A DNA stretch of 64,000 nucleotides from an uncultured Bacteroidales bacterium (GTDB lineage: Bacteria; Bacteroidota; Bacteroidia; Bacteroidales; P3). Both the position numbers and the translations under genes were made by a program. The notes below the pieces were generated by a model. The model was not told where the DNA came from and did no database searches. It saw only the letters and a program-made list of their open reading frames with translations. This document shows positions 16,775 through 24,248 of the stretch, one piece after another (positions within the stretch are counted from its first letter, which is position 1; the number at the start of each line of letters is the position of its first letter). The DNA lies in contig CAJUFX010000002.1 in NCBI GenBank assembly GCA_910586395.1, positions 267,691-331,690 of the forward strand, read 5' to 3'.

Positions 16775-17605
16775 CTAAGCCGCCGCCTCTACTTCTTTTG
16801 GTTTCTTTTTGAAATCCAACGCCATGATCCAGTTTATCATCCAGCCTTCAATCACAATCACCATGATGGAGTAGAGCGGCAGACGCAATTCGCCGAAAGC
16901 CACCAAGGTGGAGAGCGTGATGCAGGTATCGACGATAATCACGAGCGTACCCAGCGGAATACGTGTGTATTTGTTGATGATCATCGAAATGATGTCGCTA
17001 CCGCCGGAAGTCGCGCCCGCCCTGAAAATCAACCCGATGGCCGCGCCGTAAATCAAGCCGGCCACGAGCGTGTTCAGGAAATAATCGGGAACGAAGTAAA
17101 GGGAAAGGTACCCTTCCTTGGCGGGATAGACCAACAGCCCTTTCATGGCCTCGGGAACGGAAGCCAAGTCGGCTTCGTTCAAAATGCCGTTGTGGATAAC
17201 GGGGTCATAGCCCCATAGGCTTTCAATCGCCCATACGCCACCTAAAATGACAAACGTGGAAAGGATGGTTTTGACGCCGAAGCGCGGCCCTAAAATCAGC
17301 GTGCCGATCACGAGCAACGGAATGTCCATGCAAGCGGCGTAGAGGCTGATTTTCCACGGCCAAACCGAGTTCAACACATTGGACATGCCGTAGGTGCCGC
17401 CGGGTGCCAGACGGTAAGGGTTGGCGAACATCACGTCGCCCACCGCGAAAAGCAGACTGCCGGCTATCACCAACAGATACGAAAGGATTTCCCGACGCCA
17501 TTTGTCGCCGCGGAAAGAGTCGATGAATTCGTTGCCGAAAGCGCGCCAATGTTCTTTGCTGAGCGCATCGGCGATGTCGGCGAAAAAGCCTTTTTTCTGA
17601 GCCAT
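16775..17605 (-). CDS. YitT family membrane protein
   Basis: A 276-residue polytopic protein of the YitT (DUF161) family. Hydrophobic spans include ILSYLLVIAGSLLFAVGDVMF, ISLYAACMDIPLLVIGTLIL, TILSTFVILGGVWAIESLW, NTLVAGLIYGAAIGLIF and GTLVIIVDTCITLSTLVAF. The family signatures PYRLAPGGTYGMSNVL and GATSGGSDIISMIINK are both present. The C-terminal DUF2179 domain of long YitT proteins is absent. Start 17605 was chosen over an upstream ATG at 17695 because the extra 30 residues cover the tsf terminator region and are not family-like. Substrate unknown. Confidence 0.85.
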   Translation of the reverse strand: MAQKKGFFADIADALSKEHWRAFGNEFIDSFRGDKWRREILSYLLVIAGSLLFAVGDVMFANPYRLAPGGTYGMSNVLNSVWPWKISLYAACMDIPLLVIGTLILGPRFGVKTILSTFVILGGVWAIESLWGYDPVIHNGILNEADLASVPEAMKGLLVYPAKEGYLSLYFVPDYFLNTLVAGLIYGAAIGLIFRAGATSGGSDIISMIINKYTRIPLGTLVIIVDTCITLSTLVAFGELRLPLYSIMVIVIEGWMINWIMALDFKKKPKEVEAAA

Positions 17606-17700
17606 AAATAAAAATGTTTTTTTAATTGTTTGGGGCATCGCACCGGTCTTCCCCTTTGGCTTACCCGTCGGGTCACCCGGGTAGTATCCGGTCAAAAATC

Positions 17701-17736
17701 AAAAAGGACAACCTTCTGAAAGAAAATTGTCCTTTT
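17701..17736 (-). terminator. rho-independent terminator of the rplM-rpsI-rpsB-tsf operon
   Basis: Perfect 10-bp stem AAAAGGACAA/TTGTCCTTTT with T-rich tail on the minus strand, 18 bp past the tsf stop. Confidence 0.85.
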
Positions 17737-17753
17737 CGTCCGCTACAGAAAAC

Positions 17754-18749
17754 TTACGCACCTAACTGGAGACGGCGGAAAGCCACTACGGTGGCGTCGC
17801 CGTTTTGCTTAACGTAGTCGCCTACGTTCATCTTGCTGTCCATGATATATTCCTGGTGCATCAAGGTGTTTTCCTTGTAGAATTTCTCAACACGGCCTTT
17901 GACGATGTTTTCCAGCATCGCTTCAGGAATGTTGGCGGCCTTTTCAGCCGATACGGTCGCGATGATTTCGCGGGCCTGCTGAGCCTGTTCGGGCGTAAGC
18001 CAACCCTTGGCGGTATTGGATTCGATATGTTCTTCGGAATCCACGTGCGCGGGGTTGATGCCGGCTTTCGACAACGCGTTGTCAACCGCTTTTTGAACCT
18101 GTTCCTGTTTGGTCTTTTCGCGGGCCACCGATTTTTCGTTTTCGATGGTGGCGGCCGGGACGGAATCCTTGTCAACGGCAATCGGGTTCATAGCCGCTAC
18201 CTGCATGGCTACGTTGTGACCCACTTCTTCTTTGGCGTTTTCCTTGTCAAAAGCCACGAGCGTGGCCAGACGGTTGCCGTGGTGGTTGTAGGCGAATACG
18301 CGCGGCGCTTCGAGGCATTCGAAGTGCGCCATTTCGATTTTTTCGCCGATTTTGCCCACCATGTCAGTGATGTGGTCTTCCACGCTACGGCCGTCGATGG
18401 TCAAAGCCTTGACTTCATCGAGGTTTTTCGCGTGTTTTTCAATCGCGGCGGCCGAAACTTTTTCGACGAAAGCCACGAATTCGGCGTTCTTGGCTACGAA
18501 GTCGGTCTCGCTGCTGAGCATGACGATGCAGCCGAATTTGTTGTCGCCCGTCGTGGCGGCCAAAATCATGCCTTCCTTGGCATCTCTTTCGGCGCGGTTG
18601 GCCGCTACTTTCTGGCCTTTCTTCCTCAAGTAGTCAACGGCCTTGTCGAAATCGCCGTCGTTTTCCACCAACGCCTTCTTGCAGTCCATCATGCCGGCGC
18701 CGGTCATCTGTCTGAGTTTATTAACTTCAGCGGCAGTTATAGTTGCCAT
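17754..18749 (-). CDS. tsf: translation elongation factor Ts
   Basis: A 331-residue EF-Ts, the nucleotide exchange factor that regenerates EF-Tu-GTP. The N-terminal UBA-like domain carries LRQMTGAGMMDCKKAL, and the second signature SSETDFVAKN follows near residue 80. It is longer than the E. coli protein (283), as usual in Bacteroidota. It lies 89 bp after rpsB in a ribosomal operon and ends at a strong terminator. Confidence 0.98.
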   Translation of the reverse strand: MATITAAEVNKLRQMTGAGMMDCKKALVENDGDFDKAVDYLRKKGQKVAANRAERDAKEGMILAATTGDNKFGCIVMLSSETDFVAKNAEFVAFVEKVSAAAIEKHAKNLDEVKALTIDGRSVEDHITDMVGKIGEKIEMAHFECLEAPRVFAYNHHGNRLATLVAFDKENAKEEVGHNVAMQVAAMNPIAVDKDSVPAATIENEKSVAREKTKQEQVQKAVDNALSKAGINPAHVDSEEHIESNTAKGWLTPEQAQQAREIIATVSAEKAANIPEAMLENIVKGRVEKFYKENTLMHQEYIMDSKMNVGDYVKQNGDATVVAFRRLQLGA

Positions 18750-18838
18750 AATTTACTCCTCTCTTGTTTTAAGCGTCTTTTCTCCGCCACGGTAAAGCCG
18801 TCCGTCGGCCTGACCCGTGACCCGAAGAAAGGATGCCT

Positions 18839-19744
18839 TTACTTTTTGGTTACCTTCTGCGCGCCCGTCGAAGCTACTTTGCGCGGACGTCTTTCTTTCT
18901 TCTCCTCGCCTCCGGCAGCGCTTTCCTCGCCCTCGGCTTTCTTGCGGGCGGCTTTCTTCTTACCGTCTTCGGCATCTTCCTCGTCCATGCCTTCTACGGC
19001 CAGTCTTTCCCGTTCTTCAGCCGAACCTTCATCCTCTTTCTGCTGTTCCTTGTCGTATTTCCGTTCGGCCAAACCTTCTTCGATGGCGGCGATTACCTGT
19101 TGAAGAATGATGTCAATCGATTTGGAGGCATCGTCGTTGGCGGGAATCGGGAAGTCGATGAGTTCGGGATTCGTGTTCGTATCCACCATGGCCAGCGTCG
19201 GGATGTTCAAGCGACGGGCCTCGGCTACGGCGATGTGTTCCTTGTTGATATCGACGATGAATACGGCGGACGGCAGACGACCCAAGTCGGCGATCGAACC
19301 CAAGTTTTTTTCCAACTTTTCTTTTTCGCGTGTAATCTGCAGACGTTCGCGTTTGGAGATGCTTTCAAACTGTTTGTCTTTCATCAGACGGTCGATGGCG
19401 GACATTTTCTTGATCGCCTTACGGATGGTGGCGAAGTTGGTCAGCATACCGCCCGGCCAACGTTCGGTCACGTACGGCATGCCTACTTTGGCGACTTGTT
19501 CGGCCACGATGGCGCGCGCTTGTTTTTTCGTAGCGACGAATAAGATTTTGCGACCCGATTTGGCAATTTGTTTGGCGGCGGCGCAAGCCTCGTCCAATTT
19601 GCTCAACGTTTTGTTAAGGTCAATGATGTGGATCCCGTTTTTTTCGGCGAAGATGTACGGCGCCATTTTGGGATTCCATTTTCTTCTGAGGTGGCCGAAG
19701 TGCACACCGGCCTCCAGGAGCTGATCGAAATTTGCTTTAGACAT
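18839..19744 (-). CDS. rpsB: 30S ribosomal protein S2
   Basis: A 301-residue S2 starting MSKANFDQLLEAGVHFGH; an in-frame ATG at 19819 lies in the leader and is rejected because MSKANFDQL is the conserved N-terminus. Conserved KWNPKMAPYIF, DLNKTLSKLDEA, ERWPGGMLTNF and PIPANDDASKSI are present. A Lys/Glu-rich tail of about 65 residues (AARKKAEGEESAAGG...) extends the C-terminus, as in other Bacteroidota. Followed by tsf. Confidence 0.98.
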   Translation of the reverse strand: MSKANFDQLLEAGVHFGHLRRKWNPKMAPYIFAEKNGIHIIDLNKTLSKLDEACAAAKQIAKSGRKILFVATKKQARAIVAEQVAKVGMPYVTERWPGGMLTNFATIRKAIKKMSAIDRLMKDKQFESISKRERLQITREKEKLEKNLGSIADLGRLPSAVFIVDINKEHIAVAEARRLNIPTLAMVDTNTNPELIDFPIPANDDASKSIDIILQQVIAAIEEGLAERKYDKEQQKEDEGSAEERERLAVEGMDEEDAEDGKKKAARKKAEGEESAAGGEEKKERRPRKVASTGAQKVTKK

Positions 19745-19814
19745 ATCAAAAATTTGTTTACTTTCCTTTTTCAAGTACGTTTTGCTTCTCCGGTTATCCG
19801 GAACGGGGGTTAAG

Positions 19815-19855
19815 ACCATCCGTCTTGCCTCCCGCTTTGTGCGGATTCCGATGGT
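19815..19855 (-). promoter_or_regulatory. hairpin in the rpsB leader
   Basis: ACCATC (19815-19820) pairs with GATGGT (19850-19855), with extra inner CCG/CGG pairing. It lies in the 296-bp gap between rpsI and rpsB, where I see no gene. Could be an S2 autoregulatory leader or an mRNA processing site; weak evidence. Confidence 0.25.
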
Positions 19856-20040
19856 ATCAAAACGTTTACTAAACGCAATTGCCCAGTAGTTCCGCTCCCG
19901 TCATATGGCGAAGAGCGGAAGTCTCGGCAATTTGGATGCTAAACACGAAGACGTTTTCCTTTTCAAGATGCGTTTCAAGCCATGACCAGTGATGGTCGTC
20001 CGGCTGAATGAAACGTCGGTAAGGCGTCTCCGTTTCGTTT

Positions 20041-20427
20041 TTAACGCTTGCTGAACTGGAAGCGTTTGCGGGCTTTGGGACGACCCGGTTTCTTTCTTTC
20101 CACCATACGGGGATCACGCGTCATGAGGCCTTGGGCTTTAAGCGCGGGCTTGTGCTCCGGATCCACTTCGACCAACGCGCGGGCGATGCCCAAACGCAGG
20201 GCTTCGGCCTGACCGTTGATGCCGCCGCCGTCGATGTTAGCCTTAACGTCGAATTGGTTCAACGTATTGGTCGCTTCAAAAGCCTGGGTCGCGACATATT
20301 GCAACGTACCCGTCGGGAAATATTCCTTATAGTCCTTGCCGTTAACCGTGATATTGCCATTGCCGGCACTGAGGTACACACGTGCGACGGCGGTCTTTCT
20401 TCTGCCGATTCTATTGAAAACTTCCAT
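20041..20427 (-). CDS. rpsI: 30S ribosomal protein S9
   Basis: A 128-residue S9 with the conserved start EVFNRIGRRKTAVARVYL, the NGGGINGQAEALRLGIARAL-type core and the basic C-terminal tail ending ARKRFQFSKR, which reaches the tRNA P-site in the ribosome. The start lies 2 bp after the rplM stop, the classic rplM-rpsI pair. Confidence 0.98.
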   Translation of the reverse strand: MEVFNRIGRRKTAVARVYLSAGNGNITVNGKDYKEYFPTGTLQYVATQAFEATNTLNQFDVKANIDGGGINGQAEALRLGIARALVEVDPEHKPALKAQGLMTRDPRMVERKKPGRPKARKRFQFSKR

Positions 20428-20429
20428 GT

Positions 20430-20885
20430 CTATTTGAGATCTTTAACATTAACAACGGTGGGGTTCTGCGCTTGGTGCGGGTGTTCGGCGCCTTCGTAAA
20501 CATGCAGGTTGCGGAACAAGGCGTCGCCCAAACGGTTTTTCGGCAACATGCCTTTTACCGCATGTTCAATCACGAAAATCGGTTTCCGGTTCAGCATCTC
20601 GGTCGGTGTGGCGAAGCGCTGGCCGCCGGGATAGCCCGTGTGATGAACGTATTCTTTATCCGTCATTTTCTTGCCGGAGAAACGTACTTTTTCGGCATTG
20701 ACGACCACAACGTAATCCCCGCAATCGGCGTGGGGTGTAAAGTTAGTTTTGTACTTGCCTCTCAGAAGGTTGGCGATCTCGGAAGCCAAGCGGCCCACGA
20801 ACTGGTTTTCGGCATCCACTAAAACCCATTTCTTGTCCGCGTTCTCCTTGTTGACGGAAACGGTTTTATAACTTAACGTGTTCAT
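20430..20885 (-). CDS. rplM: 50S ribosomal protein L13
   Basis: A 151-residue L13 with WVLVDAENQFVGRLASEIA, GDYVVVVNAEKVRFSGKK and GMLPKNRLGDALFRNLHVYEG. First gene of the rplM-rpsI-rpsB-tsf operon, preceded by a strong promoter at 20938-20968. Confidence 0.98.
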   Translation of the reverse strand: MNTLSYKTVSVNKENADKKWVLVDAENQFVGRLASEIANLLRGKYKTNFTPHADCGDYVVVVNAEKVRFSGKKMTDKEYVHHTGYPGGQRFATPTEMLNRKPIFVIEHAVKGMLPKNRLGDALFRNLHVYEGAEHPHQAQNPTVVNVKDLK

Positions 20886-20937
20886 CTTAACTATATTTTA
20901 TCTACTACAAGCGGGTACAATCCACGCAAAAGGAGTG

Positions 20938-20968
20938 CAAAGTTAGGATTTGTTTTCCTATTTTGCAA
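20938..20968 (-). promoter_or_regulatory. promoter of the rplM operon
   Basis: Minus strand TTG (20968-20966), 20 bp, TAACTTTG (20945-20938): an exact Bacteroidota -33/-7 arrangement about 50 bp before rplM. Confidence 0.7.
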
Positions 20969-20995
20969 GTTTTAAACAATATTATTAACAAAAAT

Positions 20996-21027
20996 AAAAG
21001 GGCCGCCCGTGAAAGACGACCCTTTTT
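20996..21027 (-). terminator. rho-independent terminator of the POT transporter gene
   Basis: Stem AAAAGGG (20996-21002) / CCCTTTTT (21020-21027) with GC-rich interior, followed on the minus strand by a T-rich tract; about 48 bp past the transporter stop. Confidence 0.7.
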
Positions 21028-21074
21028 ATATAGGTGGTACCCAATGCGCGCGACGGTTTCACGCTGCGCGGCAT

Positions 21075-22751
21075 TTATTTGGTGATGCGTTCAAGCCATT
21101 TCAACATGCCGAGCATGACGCCCATCGAGGCGAGGCAGATCAGCGCGAACACCAGCCACGTAATCCACTGCGGGTTGAAGTTGTTGAGCATCGTCACGCC
21201 CAGGAAGATGAACAGGTTGCCCACGGCCGTGGCGCACAGCCACAAGCCCTGGCAGATGCCTTGCAGGTGACGGGGCGCGATTTTAGAAACGAACGACAGG
21301 CCGAGCGGCGAGATGAACAATTCCGCCACGGTCAGGAAGAAATAGGTGAGGATGAGGGCCCAAGGTCCTACCAAGGCGCGCTGTTCGATAGGCGTCACGC
21401 TCCATTCGTTGCCGGAGGGGTAGCCCATGTGCTTGGCCAAGGCCAAAAGGAAGAGATAGGCGCAGGCCACGATGAACATGCCGATGGCGATTTTCTTGGG
21501 CGTGGAAACATTGGTGCCTTTGCGGGCCAGGCCGCCGAAAATCAACATGATGATAGGCGTCAGGACAATGACGAAGAACGGGTTGATGCACTGCCAGATT
21601 TCGGGCGCGATGGCATCGGTCTTCACGAAGTCGCGGGCGAAAATCGACAGCGACTGTCCGTTTTGGTGGAAAGAGAACCAAAAGAAAATGGCCACGCCCA
21701 ATACGGCGAACAGAGCCGCCATACGCTGTTTGATTTCCTTGGCCTGCGCCTGGCGTTCTTCGGGCGTGTAGTCCACCGCCGCGCTTTTTTCCTTGCGGAC
21801 GGGGTTGGGGAAGTTCTTCTTGACGACGGCGAAGATGACGAACGAAATCAGCATGGCCGCCACCGAAGCGAAGAAGGAGAAGTGAACGCCCGTGTTGAAG
21901 ACCTCCAGGTAGTTTACGCAAAAATCGCTCATGGCGGCGGGATCGGCGGCCAAAGCGGCGGCGTCGATGGGGGTCTGGCTGACCTTGCCGGCCAATTCGG
22001 TCAGGTTGTTCATCGCCGTGGCGTCCATTTCGCCGTGCAGATACTGGTGGCAGAGGGCCGGCATCTGCGAGTTGTAAATGAGGTTTTTGGTGCCCAACAG
22101 CCATTCGCGCAGCAGAGGCGCCACGAAAGGCGCGATAACGCCGCCTATGTTGATGAACACATAAAAGATCTGGAAGCCGCTGTCGCGTTTGCTCTTGGCC
22201 GCGGCCAAGGCTTCGGGGCCTTTCTTGGCCGCTTCGGCTTCGAAGTTGTCGTACATCTGACCCACAATCGCCTGCAGGTTGCCTTTGAAAAGGCCGTTAC
22301 CGGCCGCAATCAGGAAGAGGGCGATGCAGGTAAACACCAGCACCCACGAGGGCACGGCGCCGGGGTTGCCGCCGAAAACGGGCAGCGAGAGCAAGATATA
22401 GCCCAAAGCCATGATAAACAGGCCGGACATGATGGTGCCCTTATAGTTCTGCAAGCGGTCGGCCACGATGCCGCCGGGCAGGCTGAACAGATAGATGCAG
22501 CAATAGAAGACGGCATAGATGAGACCCGCCTTATCATCGGCAATACCGAATTTGGAGCAGATGAAGAGCAAAAGCACGGCGTTCATGATGTAATAGCCGA
22601 AGCGTTCGCCCATATTGCTCAGGGCCGCGGCAATCAACCCTTTGGGGTGGTTCTTCGTGGCCGTGACCACATAATAGATCAAAAACGGTATGACCACGAT
22701 CGCAATCCCGATCAAAACCGCCATGGCGGTGTGTGCTTGAATCCAAGACAT
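21075..22751 (-). CDS. POT/PTR2 family proton-dependent oligopeptide transporter
   Basis: A 558-residue major facilitator of the POT family, with about 12-14 hydrophobic spans. The first helices carry ALSNMGERFGYYIMNAVL; this is the ExxERFxYY motif with Asn46 in place of the first Glu, a change worth noting for proton coupling. The signature FYCCIYLFSLPGGIVADR matches the PTR2 motif. A long insert after span 6 (residues ~220-270) carries an exoloop rich in charged residues. It likely imports di- and tripeptides, which fits a peptide and lysine fermenter. Own promoter (22866-22897) and terminator. Confidence 0.9.
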   Translation of the reverse strand: MSWIQAHTAMAVLIGIAIVVIPFLIYYVVTATKNHPKGLIAAALSNMGERFGYYIMNAVLLLFICSKFGIADDKAGLIYAVFYCCIYLFSLPGGIVADRLQNYKGTIMSGLFIMALGYILLSLPVFGGNPGAVPSWVLVFTCIALFLIAAGNGLFKGNLQAIVGQMYDNFEAEAAKKGPEALAAAKSKRDSGFQIFYVFINIGGVIAPFVAPLLREWLLGTKNLIYNSQMPALCHQYLHGEMDATAMNNLTELAGKVSQTPIDAAALAADPAAMSDFCVNYLEVFNTGVHFSFFASVAAMLISFVIFAVVKKNFPNPVRKEKSAAVDYTPEERQAQAKEIKQRMAALFAVLGVAIFFWFSFHQNGQSLSIFARDFVKTDAIAPEIWQCINPFFVIVLTPIIMLIFGGLARKGTNVSTPKKIAIGMFIVACAYLFLLALAKHMGYPSGNEWSVTPIEQRALVGPWALILTYFFLTVAELFISPLGLSFVSKIAPRHLQGICQGLWLCATAVGNLFIFLGVTMLNNFNPQWITWLVFALICLASMGVMLGMLKWLERITK

Positions 22752-22865
22752 AGCAGTAAAATTATGTTTAATTAAAAGTTATGTTTTCCAAGTCCGGCGG
22801 TTTATCGTCTTGCCGCTTAGGCGCAAGGCCACCGCATACCGTGCGATACTCACCGCACGAAACAA

Positions 22866-22897
22866 CAAAGATAGTGAAAATTGCGCGCAGAAGCAAA
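22866..22897 (-). promoter_or_regulatory. promoter of the peptide transporter gene
   Basis: Minus strand TTTG (22897-22894), 20 bp, TATCTTTG (22873-22866), about 110 bp before the start codon at 22751. Confidence 0.65.
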
Positions 22898-22996
22898 CGG
22901 GACATGCATAAGTGAGTAAACGTCGCGGTCTAACGCCGCGCCATACGGAGACGAGACGAGCGCAAAATTTATTTTGCGGTTTGTCTCGGCGAAGTA

Positions 22997-23386
22997 TTGG
23001 AAGTAATATGCAATCTTGAAAGTTGGGGATCTGGTGCCAAGCGTATCATTGCGGCTTGCCGCGCTCAGGGGATAGAAGAACCGGTTTGGAGTGAAAGCAA
23101 TGGTTTTGTGACGGTTACTTTTAAGCGTTCTCCAGTGGCAAATATTAAAGTTTCGATTCAAACTGAGGGTAAAAAATTATCGGTCCGTCAGCAACGCATA
23201 TTGGAGATTATTAAAGAAAATCCAATGGTCAGTTTGGTCGAAATGGCTAAACGATTAGAAGTTTCAGTCAGTACTGTCGAAAGGGAGATACCCGGAATGT
23301 CTGAGTATCTCCGTCATATCGGCCCTAAAAAAAGGAGGTTCCTGACTGATTGTCAGTTGATTATTCTATCGCCGCCGCGCCTTTAA
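22997..23386 (+). pseudogene. C-terminal fragment of an AlbA_2/RecG-like DNA-binding protein
   Basis: About 120 residues resembling the C-terminal third of AlbA_2 (Schlafen-like AAA_4) regulators: NLESWGSGAKRIIAACRAQGIEEP, then a winged helix LSVRQQRILEIIKENPMVSLVEMAKRLEVS and STVEREI. The N-terminal divergent AAA_4 domain is missing, no proper ATG start exists (only TTG in frame), and the end runs straight into a duplicated P-type ATPase tail at 23366. Broken remnant; intact relatives are often tied to phage defence or toxin regulation. Confidence 0.7.
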
Positions 23387-23432
23387 CCCGTGTAGGGCGC
23401 GTACCGCCTCCCCGGCCCAGAGCACGGGCCGC
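23366..23432 (-). pseudogene. duplicated tail of the adjacent P-type ATPase gene
   Basis: The minus strand reads LWAGEAVRALHGLKARRR then stop, matching the true C-terminus LWLGEAERWLRGLKARRR of the ATPase ending at 24249. The DNA match spans roughly 57-67 bp and has diverged by perhaps a fifth. It separates two other gene remnants, so it is a scar of an old duplication or insertion. Confidence 0.7.
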
Positions 23433-23446
23433 GGTCGGTGGCTTAG

Positions 23447-24140
23447 TTAGTCTTTCAGGCACCCTATCGGGACGATGTAAATGCCGTCGTCGGGGCGGCG
23501 GTAGGCGTAGTCGCCGGCGGCGGTCAAGATCATTTTAAAGGCGGGTGCCTTCATTTTGGCGGTGTCTATTTGATTTTCCAAGGCGTTGAGGGTTGTCGTG
23601 CCCTCGTTGATTAAAGTTTCGCCGCCCAGTTTTATCTCAATCAGGCCGTATTGTCCGTTGCGCAGGTGTACGACCGCATCACACTCCAAGCCGTTTTTGT
23701 CGCGGTAGTGATATACCTGGCCGTTCAGGGCGTCGGCAAATACGCGCAAATCCCTTACGCACAGGGCTTCGAATAAAAAGCCCATGGTGTTTAAATCGTT
23801 CATCAGGTCGGCGGGACCCAAGCCTAAAGCCGCGGTCGCGATGGAGGGATCGACAAAATAGCGGGTGTCGGCGGTCCGAATGGCTGTCTTTGAACGGAGG
23901 TTAGGATTCCATGCCGGCATATCTTCCACCACGAATATCTTGCGCAAGGCATTGAGATACGAGTTGATGGTATTGTCATCCAAGGTCGTCGTATCATTGT
24001 CTTTCAAGTCCTCTTTCAACGTGCCAATGGAAACTTGTGTCCCTTGATGACGCGCGTAGGCTCTCATCAGACGTTGCACCCGTGCCGAAGCCCGTTTTTT
24101 TCAGCAAGCTATCTAAGATTCTACGTTTGTAATCGGCCAT
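23447..24140 (-). pseudogene. DUF4143/AAA ATPase gene with internal deletion
   Basis: The 3' part (from 24079) encodes about 210 residues of a DUF4143 nuclease-like C-terminal region: NTINSYLNALRKIFVVEDMPAWNP, TRYFVDPSIATAALG, and VYHYRDKNGLECDAVVHL with GLIEIKLGGE. A separate frame from the ATG at 24140 reads MADYKRRILDSLLKK, the expected N-terminus of the same family. The two pieces are joined in different frames, and the whole Walker A/B ATPase domain (roughly 150-200 residues) is missing. A typical -7 box TACATTTG and tandem palindromic repeats lie just upstream. Confidence 0.75.
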
Positions 24141-24190
24141 AAAGCAAAGCGTTTAGACCTACAAATGTAATCAATAATTTTTCAAATTAG

Positions 24191-24247
24191 GTAATTTGGC
24201 GCCAATTTGTTCAGTAATTTGGCGCCAATTTGTTCAGTAATTTGGCG
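24191..24247. repeat. tandem 23-bp repeats with TTGGCGCCAA palindrome
   Basis: Two perfect 23-bp copies (24191-24213 and 24214-24236) and 11 bp of a third (24237-24247). Each full unit holds the palindrome TTGGCGCCAA followed by TTTGTTCAGTAA. They sit between the ATPase stop and the promoter region of the broken DUF4143 gene. Confidence 0.85.
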
Positions 24248-24248
24248 T

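Noticed and set aside
21009..22775. 588-codon plus-strand open frame
   Set aside because: Antisense to the POT transporter; composition is His/Glu/Gln-rich as expected of a GC-biased shadow frame.
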